Assembly (NCBI GenBank): GCA_003282975.1
Contig: QBYD01000005.1
Coordinates: 1-64,000 of the forward strand
Length of the DNA: 64,000 bases
Source of the DNA: Pelagibacteraceae bacterium AG-325-C10
GTDB lineage: Bacteria; Pseudomonadota; Alphaproteobacteria; Pelagibacterales; Pelagibacteraceae
Direction: 5' to 3'
The translations under genes and the position numbers were made by a program. Shown in pieces: positions 56,814 through 64,000 of this stretch; position 1 is the stretch's first letter, and every line of letters begins with the position of its first letter. The notes under the pieces are model-generated. The model made no database searches and was not told the DNA's origin. It was given only the letters and a program-made list of their open reading frames with translations.

Positions 56814-58355
56814 TTACGAGGTTGGAAAACTAATTTCCATAATTGCGCCATCACCTTCAAGACGGTTTGATGCTACAATTTTACCATCATGCAAATCAAC
56901 CAAATTTTTCACAATATTTAAACCCAGGCCTGAGTGTTCTCCAAATTTATCTGGTCTATTACTGTAAAATCTATTAAATATTTTCGACATATCTTTCTCT
57001 TTAAAACCTTGACCTTCATCAATAATTTTAATTATGATTTTATTATCAGTCGATTTAGAGACGTCCACTAAAATCTCTCCATCTTTTTTGGTAAAAGAGA
57101 TAGAATTATCTAATAAATTTGCAATTATTTGCTCAATTCTATTTTCTATACCATTAATTAAATACTCTTTTTTACCATCATTTTTATATTTTATATTAAT
57201 ACCTTTCTTAACATTATAAATACTATTGAAGTCGTCTACAACAGACTCAATTATTGGTTCAATATTAATTTTCTCAATCTTTTCATTGCTTAAAGCCACT
57301 TCATCTTTTAGCATTTGAGAATAATCTGTAATTAACCTTTCAATTCTAAGAACATCATGATTAAGTATATTTAATAATTTTAATCTTTGATCTGAACTAT
57401 TGGTATCTTTTAAAATTTCAGAAGCACTTTTCAATGATGCTAAAGGATTTCTAATTTCGTGCACAAGATCTGTTGAAAAATTTTCTGCATGAGCTACTCT
57501 TTTTTGAAGTTCAGTTGTCATATCTTCCAAAGAATTAGATAGAAGTCCTAATTCATCATTTCTATTTTTTAAGTTATCAATACTTAATTTTTCATGGCTT
57601 TTTTCTTTAATATTTTTTGTATAACTTACTAAATTTTGTATTGGTTTAATAAAATATCTACTTAAAACAAAAGAAAATATTAAGATTACAAAACCCACTG
57701 AAATCGCTGTCCTAATAACAAATGCTTTTCGTTCATCTATTGCAACTTTAATATCATTTGCATTTTCAGTGATTAAAATATAACCAATATTTAAATCTTC
57801 CTTTGTCACATTTTTTATAGTTGTTAATTTAAACTGATTAAAATTTTCTTTTGCAAAAGTAAAAGGATCTCCATATTCGTCTGAACTTACATATTTTTTT
57901 AAAATTAATTCAAAAGAAATAAATTTTTTCTCATCAACATTTTTACTTTTATCTTTATTTTCTTTATTAATTTTTTTTTCATTCAAACTTTCAAATTCAA
58001 TATCATTTAATCTTGTTGAAAATGCTCTTGGATCAAGATCTAATGTATCTGTGTCTCCAATTAGATTAAGGTCATTATCAAAAAAAATTACTCTATCTAA
58101 GTTTTGAAAAATAAATCTTGTAGAAAATAAAAATTTTCTAATATCTTCAGTGACAAACTTTACCTCTAATCTAAGTAAATTATCGACAGTATTGTTAATA
58201 ATATTTATATGATTAATTGATTTTTTTTTAATTAAATTTGGCTGAATATTATTTAAATATATAATTGTAAATAATCCAATAATTGTAAAAATGATAAAAT
58301 TTATGAATAAAAATTTTTTTAAAATTGATAAACTTTTTAAGTATTTACTAAACAT
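56814..58355 (-). CDS. chvG: sensor histidine kinase, ChvG type
   Basis: Inner-membrane kinase with two helices (about 13-34 and 214-232) bracketing a periplasmic sensor domain, then HAMP, HisKA with DLVHEIRNPLASLKS (phospho-His299), and a HATPase domain ending with SGLGLNIVKNLVDLH. At 513 residues it is somewhat shorter than rhizobial ChvG. ChvG/ChvI controls envelope, acid and host-associated functions in relatives. It overlaps chvI by one base (TAATG). Confidence 0.9.
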   Translation of the reverse strand: MFSKYLKSLSILKKFLFINFIIFTIIGLFTIIYLNNIQPNLIKKKSINHINIINNTVDNLLRLEVKFVTEDIRKFLFSTRFIFQNLDRVIFFDNDLNLIGDTDTLDLDPRAFSTRLNDIEFESLNEKKINKENKDKSKNVDEKKFISFELILKKYVSSDEYGDPFTFAKENFNQFKLTTIKNVTKEDLNIGYILITENANDIKVAIDERKAFVIRTAISVGFVILIFSFVLSRYFIKPIQNLVSYTKNIKEKSHEKLSIDNLKNRNDELGLLSNSLEDMTTELQKRVAHAENFSTDLVHEIRNPLASLKSASEILKDTNSSDQRLKLLNILNHDVLRIERLITDYSQMLKDEVALSNEKIEKINIEPIIESVVDDFNSIYNVKKGINIKYKNDGKKEYLINGIENRIEQIIANLLDNSISFTKKDGEILVDVSKSTDNKIIIKIIDEGQGFKEKDMSKIFNRFYSNRPDKFGEHSGLGLNIVKNLVDLHDGKIVASNRLEGDGAIMEISFPTS

Positions 58356-59062
58356 TAGCTAACATTCCATCTATATCCACTACCATATCTAGTTTCAATA
58401 GCTGAAAAATCAGGGTCAACTTTTTTAAATTTTTTTCTTATTCTTTTAACGTGACTATCTATAGTTCTATCCTCAATATCAGTGTCTTCTCTATAAGCAA
58501 TATCCATTAACTGAGCTCTTTCTTTAATAATACCAGGTCTTTTAGCTAATTCTTTAACAATTAAAAATTCAGTAGTAGTTAATTTATCAGGTAATTGTTT
58601 ATTATTCCATTCACATTCAAGTTGAGAAGGATCCAATTTCAATCGTCCATGTGCAATCAAACTTTTATTTTCTTCTAATGTATTATTGGTATCATTTTTT
58701 CTTAACTGAACTCTAATTCTTTCAATCAAAACCTTAATCGAGAAACCTCCAGATTTTTTTACAAAATCGTCAGCTCCTAATTTTAAACCTAATAATTCAT
58801 CAATTTCATCATCTTTTGATGTTAAAAAGATCACTGGTAATGAAGTTTTTTTTCTAAGTTTTTTTAAAAGTTCCTCTCCATCCATTTTAGGCATTTTGAT
58901 ATCAATTACAGCTAAATCAGGAGGGGTTCTAGTAAGACCAATCAAAGCACTTTCACCATCTATATAGGTTTGAACTTTAAAGCCTTCTTTTTCAAGAGCA
59001 ATGCTTAAACTTGTTAAAATATTTCTATCATCATCAATTAAAGCTATGGTTTGTTTATTCAT
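58355..59062 (-). CDS. chvI: response regulator, ChvI type (OmpR family)
   Basis: A 235-residue OmpR/PhoB-type regulator with receiver residues Asp10-Asp12, phospho-acceptor Asp54 (VIDIKMPKMDG), the switch Thr and Lys (FLTSKDD, KKSGGFS with KK in the expected loop), and a C-terminal winged helix (TTTEFLIVKELAKRPG, DRTIDSHVKRIRKKF). It is co-transcribed with chvG and lies 53 bases after polA on the same strand. Confidence 0.93.
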   Translation of the reverse strand: MNKQTIALIDDDRNILTSLSIALEKEGFKVQTYIDGESALIGLTRTPPDLAVIDIKMPKMDGEELLKKLRKKTSLPVIFLTSKDDEIDELLGLKLGADDFVKKSGGFSIKVLIERIRVQLRKNDTNNTLEENKSLIAHGRLKLDPSQLECEWNNKQLPDKLTTTEFLIVKELAKRPGIIKERAQLMDIAYREDTDIEDRTIDSHVKRIRKKFKKVDPDFSAIETRYGSGYRWNVS

Positions 59063-59115
59063 TATTTGTTAATATAAAAATACTAAATTGTTCTAATTTG
59101 GGCAAACTTATAAAA

Positions 59116-61890
59116 TTAATGAAGCATACCCCAATTATCACCAACATTTATATCAACAGTTAATGGTATTGAGAAAGAATGATGATCGCTTTTTACAACA
59201 CTAGCCATTTCATCTTTAATTAGTTTAACCATTATTTTCTCATCATTTTTTGGAACCTCAAATATTAATTCATCATGTATCTGTAATAACATTTTAGATT
59301 GAATATTTTTTTTATCAGATAATTTTTTATTCAATCTAATCATTGCTAGACGCATAATTTCTGAGGCAGAACCTTGTATTGGAGCATTAATTGCTGCTCG
59401 TTCCTGAAAATTTCGCACATTAAAATTTTTATCATTAATTCCATTAAAATGAGATCTACGACCAAAAATGTTATTTACATATCCACTTTTCCTACAAAAT
59501 TTAATAGTGTCATTCATATAAATTTTAATCTCAGGAAATTTTGCAAAATAGGCATCTAAAAATTCTTCGGCCTCATAATTAGAAACATTAATTTGCTTTG
59601 CTAAACCATATTGTGAAATCCCATAAATAATTCCAAAATTTATAGCTTTGGCTTTTCTCCTTTGGTCCTGATCTACTTTTTTAATATCAACATTAAAAAT
59701 CTGACTAGCCGTCAAAGAATGAATATCTTCATCATTCTTAAAAGCTTTTTTTAATTCTTTAACATCAGCTAAATCAGCCAAAATTCTCATCTCTATTTGA
59801 TTGTAATCTGCTGAAATTAACAAATGATTTTTTCGTGACGTGAAAGCTTTTCGAATATCTCTACCATCTTCTGATTTAATCGGAATATTTTGTAAATTAG
59901 GATCACTGGATGCAAGCCTACCCGTTGTTGTTGCTGCCAATAAAAATGAAGTATGAACTCTTTTAGTATTTGGATTTATATGTTCTGGAAGCGAGTCTGA
60001 ATACGTATTTTTCAGTTTTGAAACTTGTCTCCAATCTAATACTAATTTAGGAAATTTATGACCTTTAAATGCCAAATCTTCTAGAACACTTGCACTTGTT
60101 GCAAAACTTCCTTTTTTAGTTTTTTTTAACCCTGCAATTTTAAGATCATTATAGATTATTTCACCTAATTGTTTAGGTGATGCAATATTAAAATCTTTTT
60201 TTGATATTTTAAAAATTTCTTTTTCTAAATTTTTAATTTTTTTTTCAAATTTAGAAGAAAGTGTTTTTAAAAATTTATTATCTACTTCAACTCCTTCCAT
60301 CTCCATAAAAGCAAGAATTTTTATTAATGGCTTTTCAAAAATTTCATAAATATTAATCATTTTTTCTAATTTCAAATTTTTTGAAAATTTTTTATACAAC
60401 CGAAAAGTGATATCAGCATCCTCTGCCGCATAATCTTTAGCCCTTTCAATTTCCACCTCACTGAAATTTATTTCCTTTTTTCCAGTACCTACTATTTCTT
60501 TAAAAGAAATTGTTTTATGACCTAAATGAATTTCAGATAGCGTATCCATATTATGTCTGTTTTTGCCAGCATCTAAGACATATGACATCAACATAGTATC
60601 TTCCATTGATGTCATCTCTATGCCTTGTTTAAATAAAACAATGAAATCAAATTTTATATTTTGACCAATTTTTTTTACACTTGGATCTTCCAATAAAGGT
60701 TTTAATTTTTTAATTACATCATTTTTATTAATACATTTTGAGGACTTGTGACCAATTGGAATATAGCAAGCCCTACCAACTTTTGATGATAAAGAAATTC
60801 CTACTAAATCTGCTTGATGAGGATCTAGTGAGTTTGTTTCTGTATCTACTGCTAACTCACCTGTTTCCTCTGCTTCTTTAATCCATTCATCTATTTGTTT
60901 TATATCAGTGATTAAAAAATAATTTTTGTTACTAATTGGTTTTTGCTTTTCTATTAACTTGTCTTCAACAGTTTCACTTGATAATTTTGGTTCACCATAA
61001 GCTGAGATTGCAGAGCTCAATAATCTATTAAACTCCATTTCTCTTAAAAATTTATATAGTTTATCCTTATCTATTTCTTTTAATTTAAATTCACTTAGAT
61101 CTCTATTGACAGGAGAGTCTTGTTTTAATGTCACAAGTTGTTTGCTAATTATAGCTTTGTCTTTATTTTCAATAAGAGTTTCTCTTCTTTTATTTTGCTT
61201 TATCTCATTAGCAGACTTCAAAAGTTTTTCTAAAGTTCCATATTTATTAATTAGCTCAGCAGCAGTTTTTACTCCTATACCAGGAACTCCTGGGACGTTA
61301 TCACTACTATCACCTGCAAGAGACTGAACATCTATTACTTTTGATGCGTCAACTCCAAATTTATTAATTATATCTTCCTCAGAAATAAATTTATTTTTCA
61401 TCGGATCAAATATACGAACACCTTTTTTATACAATTGCATCAAATCTTTATCTGATGAAACAATAGTAACTTTAGCTCCTTTTTTTAATATTTTTTCAAC
61501 ATAAGTGGCTATTAGATCATCTGCTTCATAATTAGGGAGATCAACTGAAGGTAAATTAAAAGCTAATACTGATTTTCTAATATATTCAAATTGAGGAGCA
61601 AGATCATCTGGTGCTTCAGATCTATTTGCCTTGTAATCACTGTAAATTTCATTTCTAAATGTTTTTCTAGCTGAGTCAAAAATTACTACAAAATGTGTTG
61701 GTTTTTGTAAATTTTGATCTGATTTGGAATCTTCTAGAAGTTTGAACAACATACTACAAAAACCACTAACTGCACCAGTTGGAAGTCCGTCACTCTTTCT
61801 AGTTAAAGGTGGTAATGCATAATATGCTCTAAAAATATATCCTGAACCATCTATTAAATAAAAATGATCAGTTTTTTGAATTTTATTCAT
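59116..61890 (-). CDS. polA: DNA polymerase I
   Basis: Repair and Okazaki-fragment polymerase of 924 residues. It has the N-terminal 5'-3' exonuclease (LIDGSGYIFRAYYALPP), a 3'-5' exonuclease domain with an apparently intact first motif (AVDTETNSLD), and the polymerase domain (SADYNQIEMRILADLAD, RRKAKAINFGIIYGIS, QIHDELIFEVP). All three activities look present. It is divergent from bioY across 112 bases, where I see no other gene. Confidence 0.97.
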   Translation of the reverse strand: MNKIQKTDHFYLIDGSGYIFRAYYALPPLTRKSDGLPTGAVSGFCSMLFKLLEDSKSDQNLQKPTHFVVIFDSARKTFRNEIYSDYKANRSEAPDDLAPQFEYIRKSVLAFNLPSVDLPNYEADDLIATYVEKILKKGAKVTIVSSDKDLMQLYKKGVRIFDPMKNKFISEEDIINKFGVDASKVIDVQSLAGDSSDNVPGVPGIGVKTAAELINKYGTLEKLLKSANEIKQNKRRETLIENKDKAIISKQLVTLKQDSPVNRDLSEFKLKEIDKDKLYKFLREMEFNRLLSSAISAYGEPKLSSETVEDKLIEKQKPISNKNYFLITDIKQIDEWIKEAEETGELAVDTETNSLDPHQADLVGISLSSKVGRACYIPIGHKSSKCINKNDVIKKLKPLLEDPSVKKIGQNIKFDFIVLFKQGIEMTSMEDTMLMSYVLDAGKNRHNMDTLSEIHLGHKTISFKEIVGTGKKEINFSEVEIERAKDYAAEDADITFRLYKKFSKNLKLEKMINIYEIFEKPLIKILAFMEMEGVEVDNKFLKTLSSKFEKKIKNLEKEIFKISKKDFNIASPKQLGEIIYNDLKIAGLKKTKKGSFATSASVLEDLAFKGHKFPKLVLDWRQVSKLKNTYSDSLPEHINPNTKRVHTSFLLAATTTGRLASSDPNLQNIPIKSEDGRDIRKAFTSRKNHLLISADYNQIEMRILADLADVKELKKAFKNDEDIHSLTASQIFNVDIKKVDQDQRRKAKAINFGIIYGISQYGLAKQINVSNYEAEEFLDAYFAKFPEIKIYMNDTIKFCRKSGYVNNIFGRRSHFNGINDKNFNVRNFQERAAINAPIQGSASEIMRLAMIRLNKKLSDKKNIQSKMLLQIHDELIFEVPKNDEKIMVKLIKDEMASVVKSDHHSFSIPLTVDINVGDNWGMLH

Positions 61891-62002
61891 TAATTTAATT
61901 AAATATTACAGTGGTAAAAAAATCTGTATATAAAAAAATTTATTTTAATTTAGAGTATTTTTTATTGCTAGATTATTATTAATATTAAGAGTATTATTTA
62001 AT

Positions 62003-62557
62003 ATGCAATTAACTAAAAATATATCACAAACATCAATAATAAAATCTTTATTAGCTATAATACTTGGCTCAATTGCTTTGACCATATCAGCAAAAATTAA
62101 GATACCTTTTTATCCAGTGCCAATGACTATGCAAACATTTGTTGTATTGTTTTTGGGAATAAGTTTAGGATACAAAATTGGATTAGCTAGTATTGGATTA
62201 TATTTGTTTGAGGGAATAATTGGACTACCAGTTTTTTCAAATTCTCCAGAAAAAGGTGTGGGATTAATTTACTTTACTGGACCTACAATGGGATATTTGA
62301 TTGGCTTTCTGAGTGCTGGCTTTTTAGCCTCAAAAATAAATAATAAAGATAGTTTTTTATTAATTTTAGGAAAGCTTGTAATTGCAACTTCTACTATTTA
62401 TCTTTTTGGATTGTTATGGCTGGGAATGCTTATTGGATGGGATAAACCAATCTTTGATTTGGGAGCTAAACCTTTTTTATTAGCTGAAGTATTTAAAATT
62501 ATACTTTTGACTCTTATTACAAAACAAATAGTAAAAATTAGAAATTTTATTATCTAG
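62003..62557 (+). CDS. bioY: biotin transporter BioY
   Basis: Substrate-binding membrane subunit of biotin uptake (ECF S component). The 184-residue protein has about six helices, the FYPVPMTMQTF stretch and GPTMGYLIGFL. No bioM/bioN are adjacent, so it acts alone or with distant partners. Biotin uptake is plausible in an organism with a reduced genome. It overlaps the convergent actR by 8 bases. Confidence 0.93.
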   Translation: MQLTKNISQTSIIKSLLAIILGSIALTISAKIKIPFYPVPMTMQTFVVLFLGISLGYKIGLASIGLYLFEGIIGLPVFSNSPEKGVGLIYFTGPTMGYLIGFLSAGFLASKINNKDSFLLILGKLVIATSTIYLFGLLWLGMLIGWDKPIFDLGAKPFLLAEVFKIILLTLITKQIVKIRNFII

Positions 62558-63113
62558 GTGATCTTTTAGATAGAATTCTTTGAAGAGTTCTTCTGTGCAT
62601 TTTTAGTCTTCTTGCTGTCTCAGAAACATTCCTATTACATAGTTCAAAAACTCTGTGAATGTGTTCCCACTTTACCCTATCTGCAGACATTGGATTTTCT
62701 GGTGGAGCAGCTTTCTTATCAGGATCTGCTAATAAGGCTCTTTCAACATCTTCAGCATCAGCTGGTTTAGCAAGATAGTCTATTGCACCTTCTTTAATTG
62801 CAGCAACTGCTGTTGGAATATTTCCATATCCAGTTAACATAATTATTCTGCTGTCATTATTCGTCATCTGGATTTGTTTTACTACCTCTAATCCATTACC
62901 ATCACCTAATCTTAAGTCTACCACAGCAAAACCTGGTTTTTTTGCTTTTACTGAATCAATACCTTTTTGTACACTCTCAGCTTGAAAAACTTCAAATCCC
63001 TTTTTTTCCATAGCTCTAGCTAATCTTTCTCTAAAAGGATTATCATCATCAACTATAAGGAGAGATTTATTATCAAAATCACTCAGGTTTTTAAGGGCAA
63101 TTTGTTCTTTCAT
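62550..63113 (-). CDS. actR: redox response regulator ActR/RegA/PrrA
   Basis: Global redox regulator of respiration and carbon metabolism in alphaproteobacteria, partner of RegB/PrrB. The 187-residue protein has receiver residues DDD at 22-24, Asp66 (VVDLRLGDG), Thr and Lys of the receiver switch, and a Fis-type helix-turn-helix (NVSETARRLKMHRRTLQRIL) nearly identical to the family. The cognate kinase is not adjacent. It is divergent from the decarboxylase gene with a 145-base gap. Confidence 0.95.
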   Translation of the reverse strand: MKEQIALKNLSDFDNKSLLIVDDDNPFRERLARAMEKKGFEVFQAESVQKGIDSVKAKKPGFAVVDLRLGDGNGLEVVKQIQMTNNDSRIIMLTGYGNIPTAVAAIKEGAIDYLAKPADAEDVERALLADPDKKAAPPENPMSADRVKWEHIHRVFELCNRNVSETARRLKMHRRTLQRILSKRSPR

Positions 63114-63201
63114 ACCACCTATATGGCTACTAACTTCTAAAATACAATACCTATTATTTGCTTTACTTTGTTTACCTATAGGCTTAATAGGGGGAAATTT
63201 T

Positions 63202-63231
63202 AAAGTTTTTTCTAGTAAAAGACTTTTTTTT
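63202..63231 (+). promoter_or_regulatory. weak attenuator-like hairpin in decarboxylase leader
   Basis: AAAGTTTTT (63202-63210) can pair with AAAA-G-ACTTT (63217-63226) around a TCTAGT loop, followed by TTTTT. It lies 15-20 bases before the GGAGG of the downstream gene. The stem is almost entirely A-T with one bulge, so it may be no more than base composition. The rest of the 145-base gap shows only repeated CCTATA/TATAGG pieces. Confidence 0.3.
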
Positions 63232-63258
63232 GTTAAATTTTTTTTGGAGGCATTAATA

Positions 63259-64000
63259 ATGCAAAAATTTAAATCAGTTGAAGAGTTGGTAAATCAACTG
63301 AAACCTGAAAAACCTGTATACTGTATCAGAAAGAATTCTATTCAATCTGCAACCAAATTTTTCAAAGATAATTTCCCAGGTAAAATATTGTATGCGGTAA
63401 AAACTAATCCTCATCCAGTAGTTATCAAGCAGATAATTGAAAGTGGGGTAGATCAATTTGATGTTGCATCTATTGAGGAAATCAAAGCTATCAGAAAATT
63501 TAGTCAAACTGTCAAATGCTCCTACATGCATACTGTTAAAAGTAGAGAAAGCATTAAAGAAGCTTATTTTAAATATGGAATTAAAACTTTTTCACTAGAT
63601 ACTAAAGATGAATTAATTAAAATTATTGAAAGCACAAATAATGCAAAAGACTTAGAATTATTTGTAAGAGTAGCAGTTTCTAATGAGCATGCCGAAATAG
63701 ATTTATCAAAGAAATTTGGCGCTTTGAGTTCTGAGGCTACAGGATTATTAAGACTTGTTAAACAATATTCTAAAAAGATTGGTTTAAGTTTTCATGTTGG
63801 ATCTCAATGCATGCATCCAATTTCTTACGCTAAAGGAATTAGTGATATAGGAAATATAATAAAAAAAACAAAAATTATTCTAGACTATATTAATGTTGGT
63901 GGTGGATTCCCAACTATTTATCCAGACTTAATTCCCCAATCTATGGAAAATTATTTTAATGAAATTAAAAAAAGTTTAGATGATTTAAAACTTGAAAATT
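63259..64000 (+). CDS. group IV PLP decarboxylase, ornithine/lysine type (cut by right edge)
   Basis: The first 247 residues of a fold-type III PLP enzyme, read from the ATG at 63259 after a strong GGAGG (63246-63250). The PLP lysine is Lys48 in YAVKTNPHP. Other family stretches are DQFDVASIEEI, CSYMHTVKSRESI, FGALSSEA, SFHVGSQCMHP and the phosphate-binding INVGGGFPT. The CxxMHTVKS segment suggests an ornithine/lysine decarboxylase (polyamine synthesis) more than a diaminopimelate decarboxylase. The C-terminal catalytic Cys is outside the window. Confidence 0.9.
   Translation, partial: MQKFKSVEELVNQLKPEKPVYCIRKNSIQSATKFFKDNFPGKILYAVKTNPHPVVIKQIIESGVDQFDVASIEEIKAIRKFSQTVKCSYMHTVKSRESIKEAYFKYGIKTFSLDTKDELIKIIESTNNAKDLELFVRVAVSNEHAEIDLSKKFGALSSEATGLLRLVKQYSKKIGLSFHVGSQCMHPISYAKGISDIGNIIKKTKIILDYINVGGGFPTIYPDLIPQSMENYFNEIKKSLDDLKLEN

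Overview
This window is a gene-dense, strongly A+T-rich stretch of a small alphaproteobacterial chromosome, most likely a marine SAR11/Pelagibacterales member. The reasons are Lys/Asn/Ile-rich proteins, intergenic gaps of usually only a few bases, frequent ATGA and TAATG stop/start overlaps, and a gene set of alphaproteobacterial type (ChvG/ChvI, ActR/RegA, a DUF3035 lipoprotein beside lspA, DUF2093 beside purD, a ctaCDBGE oxidase cluster). I see no insertion sequences, prophage genes, CRISPR arrays, tRNA or rRNA genes. No gene-free stretch exceeds about 180 bases.

Layout. 1-4.9 kb (minus): aa3 cytochrome c oxidase operon ctaC-ctaD-ctaB-small ORF-ctaG-ctaE, with the probable start of a SURF1-like gene running off the left edge. 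4.9-9.2 kb: rsmE, then a plus-strand run of HAD dehalogenase, a 62-residue CxxC protein, DoxX, pirin and quinone oxidoreductase, then DUF2721. 9.2-14.9 kb (plus): ubiA and the lipid A/LPS genes msbA-waaA-lpxK-lpxL. 15-23.3 kb: purD-rsmD (plus), then a minus-strand operon HAD-ribF-ileS-lspA-DUF3035-pgi. 23.4-26.1 kb (plus): groES-groEL and a HupE-like protein. 26.2-30.5 kb: DEAD-box helicase and typA/bipA, divergent, with a terminator-like hairpin in the typA leader, then a YczE-like protein. 30.5-35.4 kb: a DUF6134-like secreted protein, the tldD-pmbA-FAD oxidoreductase operon and a DCC-family protein. 35.4-39.5 kb (minus): DnaJ-domain membrane protein, DapA-superfamily lyase, cfa, a Lys-rich coiled-coil protein and a small membrane protein. 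39.5-45.1 kb: oligopeptidase B, hsp20, purine permease, phosphoribosyltransferase and two tandem DUF1330 genes. 45.1-52.1 kb: DNA glycosylase and EamA transporter (minus), msrA-sulfurtransferase-RND efflux pair (plus). 52.1-61.9 kb: SLT lipoprotein, gpmA, murU, amgK, tsaE, ahcY, chvG, chvI and polA. 61.9-64 kb: bioY, actR/regA and a group IV PLP-dependent decarboxylase cut by the right edge.

Most genes are core housekeeping: respiration, envelope biogenesis, protein quality control, peptidoglycan recycling, translation and purine salvage. The most interesting signals are regulatory. groES and hsp20 share a matching RpoH-type promoter with the same 18-base spacing. The hsp20 leader can also fold into two hairpins, the second masking the ribosome binding site with a UUGCU/AGGAG helix like that of ROSE RNA thermometers. 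Other points for a second look are the hairpin plus T-run in the typA leader, a small putative ribbon-helix-helix/CxxC protein heading a DoxX-pirin-quinone reductase operon, and a basic coiled-coil protein of unknown function. No wholly new multi-gene system could be established from sequence alone.
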